Shown one piece after another: positions 19,012-28,467 of a stretch of DNA of 64,000 nt (positions are counted from its first letter, which is position 1; every line of letters starts with the position of its first letter). The position numbers were made by a program, and so were the translations under genes. Below the pieces are notes generated by a model. That model did not search any database. It had not been told where the DNA came from and saw only the letters and a program-made list of their open reading frames with translations. The stretch is from Qipengyuania soli (lineage in GTDB: Bacteria; Pseudomonadota; Alphaproteobacteria; Sphingomonadales; Sphingomonadaceae): assembly GCF_015529805.1 (NCBI RefSeq), contig NZ_CP064654.1, forward strand, positions 2,790,001 to 2,854,000, read 5' to 3'.

Positions 19012-19101
19012 GTGACACATCGCCGGCATGGGGTGTCATCAGCCTTGGTGCGAATGACGCTTTGCGCCCAATGGTGACACTTCCGGCCGCGCAGAGTGAC
19101 A
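19012..19101. repeat. Cluster of GTGACAC-type words, possible operator
   Basis: GTGACAC occurs at 19012-19018 and 19074-19080, its shortened form GTGACA at 19096-19101, and the inverse GTGTCA at 19033-19038. The first and the inverse form an inverted repeat with a 14-base gap. A related GCGACAC lies at 18989-18995. Placement in the leader of the reductase gene suits a repressor site, but no regulator gene lies next to it. Confidence 0.35.
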
Positions 19102-19125
19102 GGGGCGGCATTAATTCCCTGGACC

Positions 19126-19143
19126 GTGTTCCATGTGTTCCAT
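19126..19143. repeat. Perfect tandem duplication of a 9-mer
   Basis: GTGTTCCAT is repeated twice with no gap, about 80 bases before the reductase start. The purpose is unknown; it could be a regulator half-site pair in direct orientation (nine-base period) or replication slippage. Confidence 0.5.
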
Positions 19144-19224
19144 CCTGTTGGATTGGCACTGACGCTACGTCTTTGACTCCGGCCCATGTGGCGCGCATTC
19201 AGGCGGGCAAAGGAGAGAGAATCC

Positions 19225-20400
19225 ATGGCTGACCGCGAATTCGACATCATCGTCTATGGTGCCACCGGCTACACCGGCCGCCTCGTCGCCGAACACTTCG
19301 TGCGCGAATACGGCAACAAGGCCGACGGTCCGAAATGGGCGATGGCGGGTCGCAGCATGGCCAAGCTGGAGGAAGTGCGCGGCGAGATCGGCGCGCCGTC
19401 CTCGACCCCGCTGGTGGTCGCCGATGCCGACGATCCACTGAGTCTCGAAACCATGTGCAACCGGACGAAGGTCGTGCTGACCACCGTGGGGCCCTACCAG
19501 CTTTACGGCGATGCGCTGGTTGCCGCCTGCGTGAAGACCGGGACCGACTATGCCGACCTTTGCGGCGAGCCCGCATGGATGCGTGAGCAGATCGACCTCC
19601 ACCACGAGGCAGCGAAGAAGAGCGGCGCGCGGATCGCCTTCTCTTCCGGATTCGATTCCATCCCCTTCGACCTCGGTGTCTTCATGCTGCAGCAGGAAGC
19701 GGTGAAGCGCCACGGCTCGCCCGCACCGCGCGTGAAGGGCCGCGTTCGCGGGATGCAGGGCACGTTCTCGGGCGGCACGGCGGCCAGCCTGACCGCGACG
19801 GTGAAGGCGGCAGCCAAGAACCCCTCGATCATCAAGGTGCTCAACAGCCCATTCGGCCTGACGCCCGGATTCGAGGGGCCCGACCAGCCCAGCGGCATGA
19901 TCCCGCGCTACGAGGACGAGCTCGGCAAGTGGGCCGCGCCCTTCATCATGGCGACGATCAACACCAAGAACGTCCACCGCACCAATTTCCTGCGCGACTT
20001 CCCCTACGGGAAGGACTTCCGCTACGACGAGATGATGCTCACCAGCCCTGGCGAAGCGGGGAAGGCGGCGGCCAATGCGGTTATGGAAATGCTCAAGAAC
20101 CCCTTCGGCGCCAAGCCGCCCGCGCCGGGGGAAGGGCCGAGCAAGGAAGAGCGCGAGAACGGTTACTACGATGTGCTCTTCGTCGGCGAATGGCCGGATG
20201 GGAAGCGCATCCATTACGGGGTCAAGGGGCGGTACGATCCGGGCTATGGTTCGACCAGCCGGATGCTGGCGGAGACGGGCATGGCATTGCTCGCCAGCGA
20301 TGCCGAAGGGGGTGTAGGCACGCCCGGCTCGTTCCTCGGCGAAGCGTTGGTCGAACGCCTGCGCGATCATGCCGAACTGACCTTCGCCGTGGAGGATTGA
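19225..20400 (+). CDS. Saccharopine dehydrogenase-like / trans-acting enoyl reductase-type NAD(P) protein
   Basis: A 391-residue Rossmann protein. The N-terminus DIIVYGATGYTGRLVAEHF is the nucleotide-binding motif typical of this family; TTVGPYQLYGDALVAACV, ADLCGEP and SSGFDSIPFDLGVF follow, as in trans-acting enoyl reductases of lipid metabolism and their bacterial relatives. The C-terminal half has a long loop and RYDPGYGSTSRM. It is probably an NAD(P)H-dependent reductase of a lipid or acyl substrate; the reaction is not known. The downstream DoxX gene begins 52 bases later and may be cotranscribed. Confidence 0.82.
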   Translation: MADREFDIIVYGATGYTGRLVAEHFVREYGNKADGPKWAMAGRSMAKLEEVRGEIGAPSSTPLVVADADDPLSLETMCNRTKVVLTTVGPYQLYGDALVAACVKTGTDYADLCGEPAWMREQIDLHHEAAKKSGARIAFSSGFDSIPFDLGVFMLQQEAVKRHGSPAPRVKGRVRGMQGTFSGGTAASLTATVKAAAKNPSIIKVLNSPFGLTPGFEGPDQPSGMIPRYEDELGKWAAPFIMATINTKNVHRTNFLRDFPYGKDFRYDEMMLTSPGEAGKAAANAVMEMLKNPFGAKPPAPGEGPSKEERENGYYDVLFVGEWPDGKRIHYGVKGRYDPGYGSTSRMLAETGMALLASDAEGGVGTPGSFLGEALVERLRDHAELTFAVED

Positions 20401-20452
20401 GGAACGACGGCGGGAGAGGGCCGTTTCGGGAAGCAACAAGGGGAGAGAAGAA

Positions 20453-20911
20453 ATGGCTACGATCGCCGCCATACTGGGTCGCATCCTGCTGGGTGCGCTG
20501 TTCATCTTCGCAGGCTTCGGCAAGGTTATGGATCCTGCCGGGACCGCAGCCTACATGGAAGCCGAGTCACCGATCCCGGGCAGCCTTGCACTGGCCGTGG
20601 GCGTGTTCGAGATCGTCGCCGGGCTTGTGCTCGCGAGCGGCTTCATGACGCGGCTGGCCAGCGTGCTGTTGATCGGCTTCACCGCGCTTGCGACGCTGTT
20701 CTTCCACGAGAAGGTCACCGACCAGCTGCAGGCGGCAATGGCGCTCAAGAACCTCGCGGTGATCGGCGGGCTGATGATGGTCTTCGCCTATGGCCAGGTG
20801 CGCGGCCAGGTCGGCACCTGGCGCGAACGCGACCGGGCGCATGACGCCGAGGTCAAGGCGGCCCATGCCGAAGGCAAGGCCGAAGGGCTAACCGAAACGC
20901 GCGCCGACTAG
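20453..20911 (+). CDS. DoxX family membrane protein
   Basis: A 152-residue protein with four hydrophobic segments (about 4-24, 43-63, 66-84, 98-115). It matches the DoxX pattern GRILLGALFIFAGFGKVMDP and GVFEIVAGLVL. The C-terminus is charged (AHDAEVKAAHAEGKAEG) and probably cytoplasmic. A GGGAGAGAAGAA ribosome site precedes the ATG. DoxX proteins are linked to redox stress and quinone-coupled functions, but the role here is unknown. The stop overlaps the convergent receptor gene by four bases. Confidence 0.82.
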   Translation: MATIAAILGRILLGALFIFAGFGKVMDPAGTAAYMEAESPIPGSLALAVGVFEIVAGLVLASGFMTRLASVLLIGFTALATLFFHEKVTDQLQAAMALKNLAVIGGLMMVFAYGQVRGQVGTWRERDRAHDAEVKAAHAEGKAEGLTETRAD

Positions 20912-23058
20912 AAGCTGGCGCGCAGGTTGGCGCTGAAATTGCGCCCTGCCATCGGCACGTAATCCTTGGTGAAGCTGGCGTGGCGCCGGGCCGTCACGTC
21001 GAGGATGTTGTCGGCCTTGAACACGATCGCGATATTCCTGTCGCCACGAATGGGCCGCCACGTGAAGCTCGCGTTGAGCAGGGTGAAGCCCTCGGTCTGT
21101 GTTTCCAGCGGTGCGGTCCGCGTCATGTCATCGGCCCATTCGACCTCGACCCGCGCGTCCCATGGATCGCTCTGCGCCTCGAGCCCGGCCGTCAGGCTGA
21201 GCGGCGGGATGCGCGGCAGTGGCGTGCCGTCGGCAAGCTTGGCATCGATGTAGTCGCCCTTGAGGTCGAGGAGCACCGATACCGGCCCGTTGTCGATAAA
21301 GGCCCAGCTCGCCTCGCCTTCGACCCCGGCATAGGTCGCATCGCCCTGCCGGTATTCGTAGACAGGGAGGCCGTCCTCCACATCGCCTGTCGCGGCCTGG
21401 TAGATGTAATTGTCGAACCAGCTCTTGAAGAACGCGAGATTGAACTGGATCGGGCCTTTGGACCCGCGGGCATAGATTTCTCCGCCCCATGCCCGTTCGA
21501 CCTTCAATCCCAAATCGCCAACTTCGAACGACTGGGTGGCTATATGGGGACCATTGGCCAGCAATTCCTCAGCACTCGGCGCGCGCGAGACTCGCGACGC
21601 GTTGACGCCAAAGCGCAGTCCGCCATCGGTCTCGTAGGCAAGGCCTGCAGCACCCGACACGGCATTGAAACTGCGTGCGAACCCGATCTGGGTGGAATCG
21701 ACGGATGAGTGCTCGAAACGGCCGGCAAGCTCGAGTTCGAGAGGGCCGATGTCGAACTCCTGCAGCGCGAAGCCGGCCAGCTGCTGGGTGCGGTTGGGCG
21801 AAATATAGGCCTCGTCGCCGACGGCCAGGAAGTCACGGAAATAGTACTGCCCGCCAAAAGATCCGCGCCAGTTTCCGCGATCGGCCTGGATGAACTCTAG
21901 GCGACCCTCGATCCCCTGAACGTCGAATGTCGTTCCCGGATCTCCGCCTTCGAATTCGGTGTGGGTGTAATCGCTGTAGGCGGCGCGCAGGCGGATGCGA
22001 TCAAGAAATCCGTCGCCGGTCACGGCTTCGGCTCTGAGGTCGCCACGATACTGACGCAGGCCGATCGAAACTTCCTCCGCCTCCCCGCCGCCCGGGCGCG
22101 TGGGAACGCCATAGGCCGTGTCGTAAACGCCGATCGCGGCGCCAATGTTGCTCTCGCCAGCGAAGAAGGCGACGCCCGCATTGGCTGTCCAGGTCTCGGT
22201 GCCGCTGTTCGGTAGTGTCCCGCGATTGAGAGCGGCCGTGCGAAGTTCGTCAGCGGCATCTGTATCGCCGCCAAGTTCGAGAGCATCGGCCTGGCCGAGC
22301 AGTACTTCGCGCAGGGCCGGCGCGATCTGGTATCCGGCGATCGAAAGGTCGTCCGACTGGCGCCAGCTGCCGTCCACATGGCCGACAAATCCACCGCCCA
22401 GCGGGACGTCGAGCGAGCCACCGGCTTCGCGCATGTCGCTTGCCGTATCTGCTCCTACCAATGCGTCCACATGGTAGGATTCATCGGGGACCCTGCGGGG
22501 AATGCGTTTGTCGATGACGTTGATCGCTCCTCCTATGGCCGAGCTGCCGTACATCATGACGGCCGGGCCGCGCAGGACCTCCACCCTTTCTGCTGTCAGC
22601 GGGTCGATGGTAACTGCATGGTCGGCGGAAGTGTTCGAAATGTCGATCGAGCCGATCCCGTCGACAAGGACGCGGACACGCTCGCCGGAGAAGCCGCGCA
22701 ACACGGGGCGGGACGCACCCGGGGAGAAACTGGTCGCAGAGACACCAGGGAGGCCGGCAAGCACTTCGCCAATCTGGCCGGCGGTGTTTTCCTGGATGGC
22801 GCGGACGTCCATCACAGAGGTGCCGGCAAGCAGATCGAGCTTCTTCAGCCCGTGACCGGTGACGACAATCTCGCCCTTATAATCGATCCGCCTGTCATGG
22901 AGGTCGTCACCGGCATCCGCCGGATCGCTGGCCGCTTCCTGCGCCGTTGGCTCGCCTGCAGGGACGGCGTCCTGCGCCAGGACGGGCTGCGGGAAGGTCA
23001 GCGCTACGAAAGAGAGCGAGGTGAGAAGAGCGGCCTTGCCGCGTGCATGATACAACAT
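20908..23058 (-). CDS. TonB-dependent outer-membrane receptor, ZnuD-like
   Basis: A 716-residue receptor from the ATG at 23056-23058; in-frame sequence to 23079 is possible but the signal peptide begins at MLYHARGK. Signal about 1-29 (ending VLAQ), plug domain (EIVVTGHGLKKLD to VEVLRGPAVMMYG), then a barrel ending in a C-terminal Phe. The plug segment RVRVLVDGIG followed by NTSADHAVTIDPL resembles the zinc receptor ZnuD group, in which the SPDHA-type motif is common. It would import a metal or metal complex with TonB energy. No Zur-type box was recognised upstream. Confidence 0.85.
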   Translation of the reverse strand: MLYHARGKAALLTSLSFVALTFPQPVLAQDAVPAGEPTAQEAASDPADAGDDLHDRRIDYKGEIVVTGHGLKKLDLLAGTSVMDVRAIQENTAGQIGEVLAGLPGVSATSFSPGASRPVLRGFSGERVRVLVDGIGSIDISNTSADHAVTIDPLTAERVEVLRGPAVMMYGSSAIGGAINVIDKRIPRRVPDESYHVDALVGADTASDMREAGGSLDVPLGGGFVGHVDGSWRQSDDLSIAGYQIAPALREVLLGQADALELGGDTDAADELRTAALNRGTLPNSGTETWTANAGVAFFAGESNIGAAIGVYDTAYGVPTRPGGGEAEEVSIGLRQYRGDLRAEAVTGDGFLDRIRLRAAYSDYTHTEFEGGDPGTTFDVQGIEGRLEFIQADRGNWRGSFGGQYYFRDFLAVGDEAYISPNRTQQLAGFALQEFDIGPLELELAGRFEHSSVDSTQIGFARSFNAVSGAAGLAYETDGGLRFGVNASRVSRAPSAEELLANGPHIATQSFEVGDLGLKVERAWGGEIYARGSKGPIQFNLAFFKSWFDNYIYQAATGDVEDGLPVYEYRQGDATYAGVEGEASWAFIDNGPVSVLLDLKGDYIDAKLADGTPLPRIPPLSLTAGLEAQSDPWDARVEVEWADDMTRTAPLETQTEGFTLLNASFTWRPIRGDRNIAIVFKADNILDVTARRHASFTKDYVPMAGRNFSANLRASF

Positions 23059-23151
23059 CACCGCGCCAGATAGTGGCAAGCGCTAACTACGCAAGCGATT
23101 AGTCGCCGGAACGGCGAAATTGCCGGACGAAATGCGTGATGCAGTGAAAAA

Positions 23152-23226
23152 TGGAGCGGGCGAGGCGATTCGAACGCCCGACCCTCACCTTGGCAAGGTG
23201 ATGCTCTACCCCTGAGCTACGCCCGC
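23152..23226 (-). tRNA. tRNA-Gly (GCC)
   Basis: Reading the minus strand, a full cloverleaf is visible: acceptor stem GCGGGCG with CGCCCGC, D-arm GCTC/GAGC with AGGGGTA loop, anticodon arm TCACC/GGTGA around loop TTGCCAA (anticodon GCC, glycine), T-arm with loop TTCGAAT, discriminator T and an encoded CCA tail. Total 75 bases. A short T-run follows the CCA, a possible terminator. Confidence 0.97.
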
Positions 23227-23412
23227 TCACTGACGCTACCGGAACCAAGTGGTCCCGGTGGGGAGGCGGCCAACTAGCAGCGGGTTTTGAGTCCCGCAAG
23301 CCCAAAAAGCGCTTTCTTGGAAGCGGCCTTGCCACGGCCCGTGCGCCCCTTCACATTGGCGCGACAAGTCCCACATGGGGCGCTGGAATTTCACGCAGAA
23401 AGGCGGATCAAA

Positions 23413-24333
23413 GTGGCGAGCATGGGTCTCAGCATCGACGAACAGAAGGCCGTGGACCGCTTCCGCAGTGAGGTGGTCGAGCCGTCGATGAGCAAGCTCG
23501 TCATTCTCGACTTCTACGCCGACTGGTGCGGACCGTGCAAAGCGCTTGCGCCGGTGCTCGAGAAGGTCGCAGGCGAGTACGCCGACAAGGGCGTCGAGTT
23601 GCGCAAGATCGATGTCGACAAGGAGCAATTCATCGCCGCCCAGTTCCAAGTCCAGTCGATACCGACAGTCTACGCCATGTTCCAGGGCCAGCCCGTCGCC
23701 GACCTGACCAATGCGCGCAGCGAATCGCAGCTGAAGCAAACGCTCGACCAGATCCTTGCCCAATTGCCGATCGAAGGCGGCGAGGTTGATGGCGGGGCGC
23801 CGCAAAAGGACGTGTCGCAATTCGTCGAGATGGCCGAACAGGTGCTGGCGGAAGGTGATGCGGAGCGTGCTGCGGGAATCTTCGGCCAGGTTGCGGAAAT
23901 GGCACCCGACAATGCTGCCGCGCATTCCGGCCTGGTCCGCGCTCTCGTCCAGGCAGGTCATGTCGAAGCGGCGCAGGCGGCCATGACCTCGGCTGAAGCA
24001 AACCCGGCTGTCGCCGCAGACCCTGCTTTGGCACAGGCAAAGACTGCACTGGAGCTTGCAGGCAATCGCGTCGACGACAGCGAACTGGCCGAGCTAAAAT
24101 CCAAGGCTGCGGGTGGCGACATGGATGCGCGCTATGCCTATGCCGAGGCGGCATTTGCTGCCGGCGACCGCGACGGTGCGGCCGACGAGCTGCTGGCAAT
24201 GTTCGAGGCCGATCGCGAGTGGAACGAAGGCGCGGCCAAGTCCAAGCTGCTGCAGATCTTCGAAGCCGTCGGGCTGGAAGATGCCTGGGTTGTCGCGACA
24301 CGCCGCCGCCTCTCGCGGCTGCTGTTCGGTTAG
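23413..24333 (+). CDS. Thioredoxin-TPR co-chaperone (YbbN/CnoX-like)
   Basis: A 306-residue protein: a thioredoxin domain with an intact active site WCGPC (residues 38-42) and cis-Pro motif SIPTVYAMF, then Ala-rich helical repeats (TPR-like) to the end. This is the CnoX/YbbN layout, a redox chaperone that hands oxidised clients to folding machines. The start may be GTG 23413 or ATG 23422; both follow an AAAGGCGG ribosome site. The gene is eight bases from the next. Confidence 0.85.
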   Translation: MASMGLSIDEQKAVDRFRSEVVEPSMSKLVILDFYADWCGPCKALAPVLEKVAGEYADKGVELRKIDVDKEQFIAAQFQVQSIPTVYAMFQGQPVADLTNARSESQLKQTLDQILAQLPIEGGEVDGGAPQKDVSQFVEMAEQVLAEGDAERAAGIFGQVAEMAPDNAAAHSGLVRALVQAGHVEAAQAAMTSAEANPAVAADPALAQAKTALELAGNRVDDSELAELKSKAAGGDMDARYAYAEAAFAAGDRDGAADELLAMFEADREWNEGAAKSKLLQIFEAVGLEDAWVVATRRRLSRLLFG

Positions 24334-24340
24334 GGCGCGC

Positions 24341-24952
24341 GTGAGCACGAAGCTTTCCATTTTCCCCCTGCCCGGCGCGATCCTGTTCCCGGGACTGCAA
24401 TTGCCGCTGCACATCTTCGAGCCGCGCTATCGCGAGCTTGTCGGCCATGCCCTGGCCAAGGACCGCCTCATCGGCATGATCCAGCCGCAGCGTTCGCGCG
24501 AAGGCGCCCCGCTCTACGAGATCGGCTGCGTCGGCCGCATCGGTGATGTTGAGGCGCTGGAAGACGGGCGGTACAATATCGTCCTCGACGGCGAGGCGCG
24601 CTTCCGCGTGATCCGCGAACTCGAGGTCAAGACGCCCTTCCGCCAGGTCGAGGCGGAGATCATCGAGGATCCGGAAAACCAGTACCTCTCCAGCGTCGAG
24701 CGGGCCGGCTTCGAATTCGAGGCGCGCCGCTTCGCCGATGCGCAGGGATATTCGGTGGACTGGGACTCAGTGTCGCGGCTCGATGACGAAACGCTGATCA
24801 ATGGTGTCGCGCAGATCATCCCCTTCGACGCGGCGTCGAAGCAGGCATTGCTCGAGGCGCCCGACCTCGCCAACCGGTGCGAGCTGATGATCCAGCTGAT
24901 GCAGTTCTTCGCCCTGCGCGACGACGGCGACGAGATCGTCACCCTGCAGTAG
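24341..24952 (+). CDS. Lon N-terminal (substrate-binding) domain protein
   Basis: A 203-residue protein from GTG 24341, matching the Lon substrate-binding domain as a free unit: LSIFPLPGAILFPGLQLPLHIFEPRYRELV, IGMIQP, CVGRIGDVE and YNIVLDGEARFRV. The ATPase and protease parts of Lon are absent, as usual for this family. Closely coupled with the thioredoxin-TPR gene, suggesting a shared protein-quality role, which is inference. Confidence 0.88.
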   Translation: MSTKLSIFPLPGAILFPGLQLPLHIFEPRYRELVGHALAKDRLIGMIQPQRSREGAPLYEIGCVGRIGDVEALEDGRYNIVLDGEARFRVIRELEVKTPFRQVEAEIIEDPENQYLSSVERAGFEFEARRFADAQGYSVDWDSVSRLDDETLINGVAQIIPFDAASKQALLEAPDLANRCELMIQLMQFFALRDDGDEIVTLQ

Positions 24953-24955
24953 GGC

Positions 24956-25579
24956 CTAGAGCCCGAAAGAGTTCTTCAAGCCGTCGATCACATATTGTGC
25001 GGCGAGGGCTGCCAACAGCACGCCGAGCAGGCGGGTGATGACCGCTTCGACGCGGTCGCCGAAAATCTTCATCAGCGGGCCGGCAGCGATCAGTGCCAGC
25101 ATCGTCAGGAGCAGGACCGCAGCGAGCGCGGCCAGGACGATCAAGGTCCCTTCGAGACCCTTGGCATTGCTCATCAGCAGCATGATCGAGGCTATTGCGC
25201 CGGGGCCGGCCAGCATCGGCATGGCCATGGGGAAGACCGATACGTCCTCGATCTCGGGCGTGGCGGCCACTTTCTCTGCCCGCTCTTCGCGGCGCTGGGT
25301 GCGTTTCTCGAAGACCATCTCGAAGGCGATCCAGAACAGCATCAGGCCGCCGGCGATGCGGAAGCTGTCGAGCTCGATATGCAGCGCGCCAAGGAGGTCC
25401 TCGCCGAACAGGGCAAACACCAGCAGGATGGCCGAAGCGATGATCGTCGCGCGGATCGCCATGTTGCGGCGCTGGGCCTGCGACGCGCCCTTCGTCAGTC
25501 CCGCATAGATCGGCGCGCAACCTGGCGGGTCGATCACGACGAAGAGAGTGATGAAGGCGGAGATGAAGAGCTGGGTCAT
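24956..25579 (-). CDS. MarC family membrane protein
   Basis: A 207-residue protein with about six membrane segments, starting [29 protein letters not shown], the MarC signature with its conserved DPPG. A charged loop (KRTQRREERAEKV) lies between segments 3 and 4, and PMLAGPGAIASIMLL begins the second half. The function is not established for the family. It is last in an overlapping run: its start overlaps the lipoprotein stop by four bases. Confidence 0.88.
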   Translation of the reverse strand: MTQLFISAFITLFVVIDPPGCAPIYAGLTKGASQAQRRNMAIRATIIASAILLVFALFGEDLLGALHIELDSFRIAGGLMLFWIAFEMVFEKRTQRREERAEKVAATPEIEDVSVFPMAMPMLAGPGAIASIMLLMSNAKGLEGTLIVLAALAAVLLLTMLALIAAGPLMKIFGDRVEAVITRLLGVLLAALAAQYVIDGLKNSFGL

Positions 25580-26250
25580 TGTGTCGGCGCCGCTACAGCG
25601 ACCTCGAGCATCTTGTCCATGCCAGCGGGCGAGTTCACGTAGACGGTTAGGTCGCGCGCGTTGTCATCGCGGACATTCAAGTGCCAGGACAGGGTGCCGT
25701 CGGCAGACTCGCCGAAGAACTGGCGCTTTGCTCCGTCTGCCTGGACAAACATATTGGAACGCTGGCATTCCGCGACGACAGTACGAATGAACTCGGGTGC
25801 TATGAGCGGCTCCGCCAGAACGTCGCCCTGGTCCATGACCCACTTGTAATCGCCGTTCTTCTGGCGCTCCCAGACGGTCGTAAAATAGCCATGCGTGCCG
25901 TTCGGCCGCTGCCAAGCACCGCGGGTGACCGCCAACGAGCCGTCGCAGCTCGACCAGACTTCGTGCGGCTGCCACTTCACTGCCTCGGCAGGATCGGTCC
26001 GCTTCTTCAGCCAATCCTGCGCATTGACCGGTTCGGGCACGAACATGGTGGCATCGCCGGTCGCATATTCACGAAAGGCGGTCCACTGACCCTTTTCCTG
26101 TGCGCGCCTGGCGAAGGCGAGTTCTGTGGCCACCACTTCGCTCGGCTTGGCGGTCGGCGTGAGGAGCCGGGCATAATAGTCGCGCGGTCGCTGCGGCGAT
26201 GCCGAACAGGCGGCAAGCAAAACCGCCAGCGAAAGCGCGACGATTCTCAC
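25576..26250 (-). CDS. Lipoprotein of unknown function
   Basis: A 224-residue protein with a lipoprotein signal ([15 protein letters not shown], lipid Cys at 15). The mature part contains aromatic-rich strands ([22 protein letters not shown]) like those of NTF2-like/DUF4440 domains, followed by a Cys-containing tail. No catalytic motif was recognised. Four-base overlaps on both sides (folD upstream, marC downstream) place it in their operon. Confidence 0.72.
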   Translation of the reverse strand: MRIVALSLAVLLAACSASPQRPRDYYARLLTPTAKPSEVVATELAFARRAQEKGQWTAFREYATGDATMFVPEPVNAQDWLKKRTDPAEAVKWQPHEVWSSCDGSLAVTRGAWQRPNGTHGYFTTVWERQKNGDYKWVMDQGDVLAEPLIAPEFIRTVVAECQRSNMFVQADGAKRQFFGESADGTLSWHLNVRDDNARDLTVYVNSPAGMDKMLEVAVAAPTQ

Positions 26251-27143
26251 AAGGCGTCCTCGGGCAAGTCGAGGCCCTCATTGCGGTAGGCTGCGACAAT
26301 CGCGTTTCTCAGGAGAACGGCAATTGTGGTCGCCCCCACACCGCCCGGGACAGGCGTAATGGCGCGGACATGGTCGAGTGCCTCGTCGTAGGCGACGTCA
26401 CCGACGATGCGACCCTTCTCCTCACCAGCTTCGGGTGCGAGGCGGTTGATCCCGCCATCAAGCACGATCGCGCCCGGCTTCAGCCAGTCACCCTTGATGA
26501 GATGGGGCACGCCGACTGCGGCGACGACGATATCTGCGCGGCGGAGCACTTCGGGCAGGTTGCGCGTGCGGCTGTGCGCCATCGTCACCGTGCAGTTCTC
26601 TGCGAGCAGGAGCTGCGCCATGGGCTTGCCGAACAGGATCGAGCGACCGACCACGACGGCGTCCATGCCGGAAAGGTCGCCAAGCATGTCCTTGAGGATC
26701 ATGGTGCAGCCGAGCGGGGTGCAGGACACCAGCGCATCCATCCCCAGGACCAGGCGTCCCGCATTGGCCGGGGTGATGCCGTCCACGTCCTTGTCGGGGT
26801 CGATTTCCGCGATCACCGCTTTTTCGTCGAGGTGATTGGGCAGCGGCAGCTGGACGAGGATGCCATCGACACTGCGATCAGCATTGAGCTTGCGGACCAG
26901 TGATACGAGTTCGTCCTGCGGGGTGTCGGCGGGCAGGCGGTACTCGAAGCTCTCCATGCCCACGGCAACGGTCGCCTTGCCCTTGCTGCGGACGTAGACT
27001 TCGCTGGCCGGATCCTCGCCGACGAGGACCACGGCAAGGCCCGCCTTGCGACCCGTCGCCTGCTCGAAATTCGCCGCGTGCTCGCCCACGCGTGCGCGGA
27101 GCTTCGCCGCGAAGGCCTTCCCGTCGATAATTTCCGCGCTCAT
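26247..27143 (-). CDS. folD: Methylenetetrahydrofolate dehydrogenase / cyclohydrolase
   Basis: A 298-residue bifunctional one-carbon enzyme, oxidising 5,10-methylene-THF and hydrolysing the methenyl form. Motifs: [15 protein letters not shown] (catalytic Lys), [19 protein letters not shown], the NADP-binding [17 protein letters not shown], and the C-terminal [13 protein letters not shown], where most FolD proteins have PGGVGPMT. The length is normal. The start overlaps the yggT stop by one base and the stop overlaps the lipoprotein start by four. Confidence 0.93.
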   Translation of the reverse strand: MSAEIIDGKAFAAKLRARVGEHAANFEQATGRKAGLAVVLVGEDPASEVYVRSKGKATVAVGMESFEYRLPADTPQDELVSLVRKLNADRSVDGILVQLPLPNHLDEKAVIAEIDPDKDVDGITPANAGRLVLGMDALVSCTPLGCTMILKDMLGDLSGMDAVVVGRSILFGKPMAQLLLAENCTVTMAHSRTRNLPEVLRRADIVVAAVGVPHLIKGDWLKPGAIVLDGGINRLAPEAGEEKGRIVGDVAYDEALDHVRAITPVPGGVGATTIAVLLRNAIVAAYRNEGLDLPEDAL

Positions 27144-27433
27144 CAGCCGAAGGCCACCGAGCCGAGAACGATCAGGACGATGTTGAGGAGGATGATCAGC
27201 ACGATTGGCGAGAAATCGATCGCGCCCGTGTTCGGCAACAAGTTGCGGATCGGTCGCAGCACCGGTTCGAACAGCCGATTGATGGCATCGTAGAAGGCGG
27301 CGAGGAATTCGTTCGACCGTCCCACCACGTTGAATGCGAACAGCAGCCCGATGATGAACTGGATGATGATTAGCATGATCACGATCGAGGTGATCATGTC
27401 GACGATCTGGTAGAGTGCCACGAGGCCTGTCAT
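27143..27433 (-). CDS. YggT family membrane protein
   Basis: A 96-residue protein with two YggT-type hydrophobic halves ([20 protein letters not shown] and [19 protein letters not shown]) separated by a conserved loop ([15 protein letters not shown]). YggT proteins are associated with cell division or osmotic tolerance in some bacteria. First gene of the overlapping run yggT-folD-lipoprotein-marC; argB lies 82 bases upstream on the same strand. Confidence 0.88.
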   Translation of the reverse strand: MTGLVALYQIVDMITSIVIMLIIIQFIIGLLFAFNVVGRSNEFLAAFYDAINRLFEPVLRPIRNLLPNTGAIDFSPIVLIILLNIVLIVLGSVAFG

Positions 27434-27515
27434 TTCAGTCGCGTTCCCGTCGGTTGAAACTTTGTCGGTGTCCTACAAGAGTGGCACGGAGCGCGCCACC
27501 CCCGAAGCGGCAGTG

Positions 27516-28415
27516 TCACCCGGCGCTGACGAGCGTACCCGCACCGCGCGCGGTGAAGAATTCGAGCAGCATCGCGTGAGGCACGCGCCCGTCGAGGACG
27601 ACCGCCGCCTCGCACCCGGCCTCGACCGCCTTCACGCAGGTTTCGAGCTTGGGAATCATGCCGCCGCTGATCGTGCCGTCTTCGCGCAGGCGCGCGATGT
27701 CGGCCGGCCTGAGGTCGGTCAACAGATTGCCCTGCTTGTCGAGCACGCCGGTCACGTCTGTCAGCAGCAGCAGGCGCGCAGCGCCCAGGGCCGCGGCCAG
27801 CGCGCCCGCCATCGTATCGGCATTGATGTTGTAGGTATGTCCGTCCTCGCCAACGCCAATCGGCGCGACGACCGGGATCATACCGGCAGCAGTCGCGGTT
27901 TCGAGCACTGTGGTGTCGACTGCACTCGGCTCGCCCACGAAACCGAGGTCGAGCGCCTTCTCGATATTGCTGTCCGGGTCTTTTTGCGTGCGCTGCAGCT
28001 TGGTCGCGGTGACGAGGCCGCCGTCCTTGCCCGAAATGCCGATCGCCTTGCCGCCGGCACGCGCGATCGAGCCGACGATCGCCTTGTTGATCGCGCCGGA
28101 CAGGACCATTTCAGCTACGTCCGCGGTCTGCTTGTCGGTGACACGCAAACCATCGACAAACCGGGTTTCGACACCCAGCTTTTCGAGCATGGCACCGATC
28201 TGCGGCCCCCCGCCGTGGACGACGACAGGGTTGATGCCCACCGCCTTCAACAGGACCACGTCCTCGGCAAATTCGCGCGCGGCCTGCTCGTCGCCCATGG
28301 CGTTGCCGCCGTATTTCACCACGAAGCTCTTGCCCGCGTAGCGCTGGAAATAGGGCAGCGCTTCGATCAGCGTTTCCGCCTTGGCGTGGATCGTCGAGAG
28401 GTCGGTGTCGGTCAT
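27516..28415 (-). CDS. argB: Acetylglutamate kinase
   Basis: A 299-residue amino-acid kinase that phosphorylates N-acetylglutamate, the second arginine-synthesis step. Motifs: [10 protein letters not shown] (Lys for ATP), [41 protein letters not shown] and [12 protein letters not shown], ending with the [14 protein letters not shown] region. The ATG at 28413-28415 is preceded by a short G-rich leader. The length fits the family. It probably stands alone. Confidence 0.95.
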   Translation of the reverse strand: MTDTDLSTIHAKAETLIEALPYFQRYAGKSFVVKYGGNAMGDEQAAREFAEDVVLLKAVGINPVVVHGGGPQIGAMLEKLGVETRFVDGLRVTDKQTADVAEMVLSGAINKAIVGSIARAGGKAIGISGKDGGLVTATKLQRTQKDPDSNIEKALDLGFVGEPSAVDTTVLETATAAGMIPVVAPIGVGEDGHTYNINADTMAGALAAALGAARLLLLTDVTGVLDKQGNLLTDLRPADIARLREDGTISGGMIPKLETCVKAVEAGCEAAVVLDGRVPHAMLLEFFTARGAGTLVSAG

Positions 28416-28467
28416 GCGGGCCGAACTAGCGGGGCGGGAAAGGGGAGGAAAGCGGTTTTACCCGCTC

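Larger units (their letters stand above)
18886..19224. other. Intergenic region with repeated motifs, no gene
   Basis: No convincing open frame in 339 bases between the thioesterase-like gene and the reductase at 19225. It holds several copies of GTGACAC-like words and a tandem 9-mer duplication (listed separately). An AAGGAGAGAG ribosome site lies just before the ATG at 19225. It is probably the promoter region of the reductase-DoxX pair. Confidence 0.5.
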
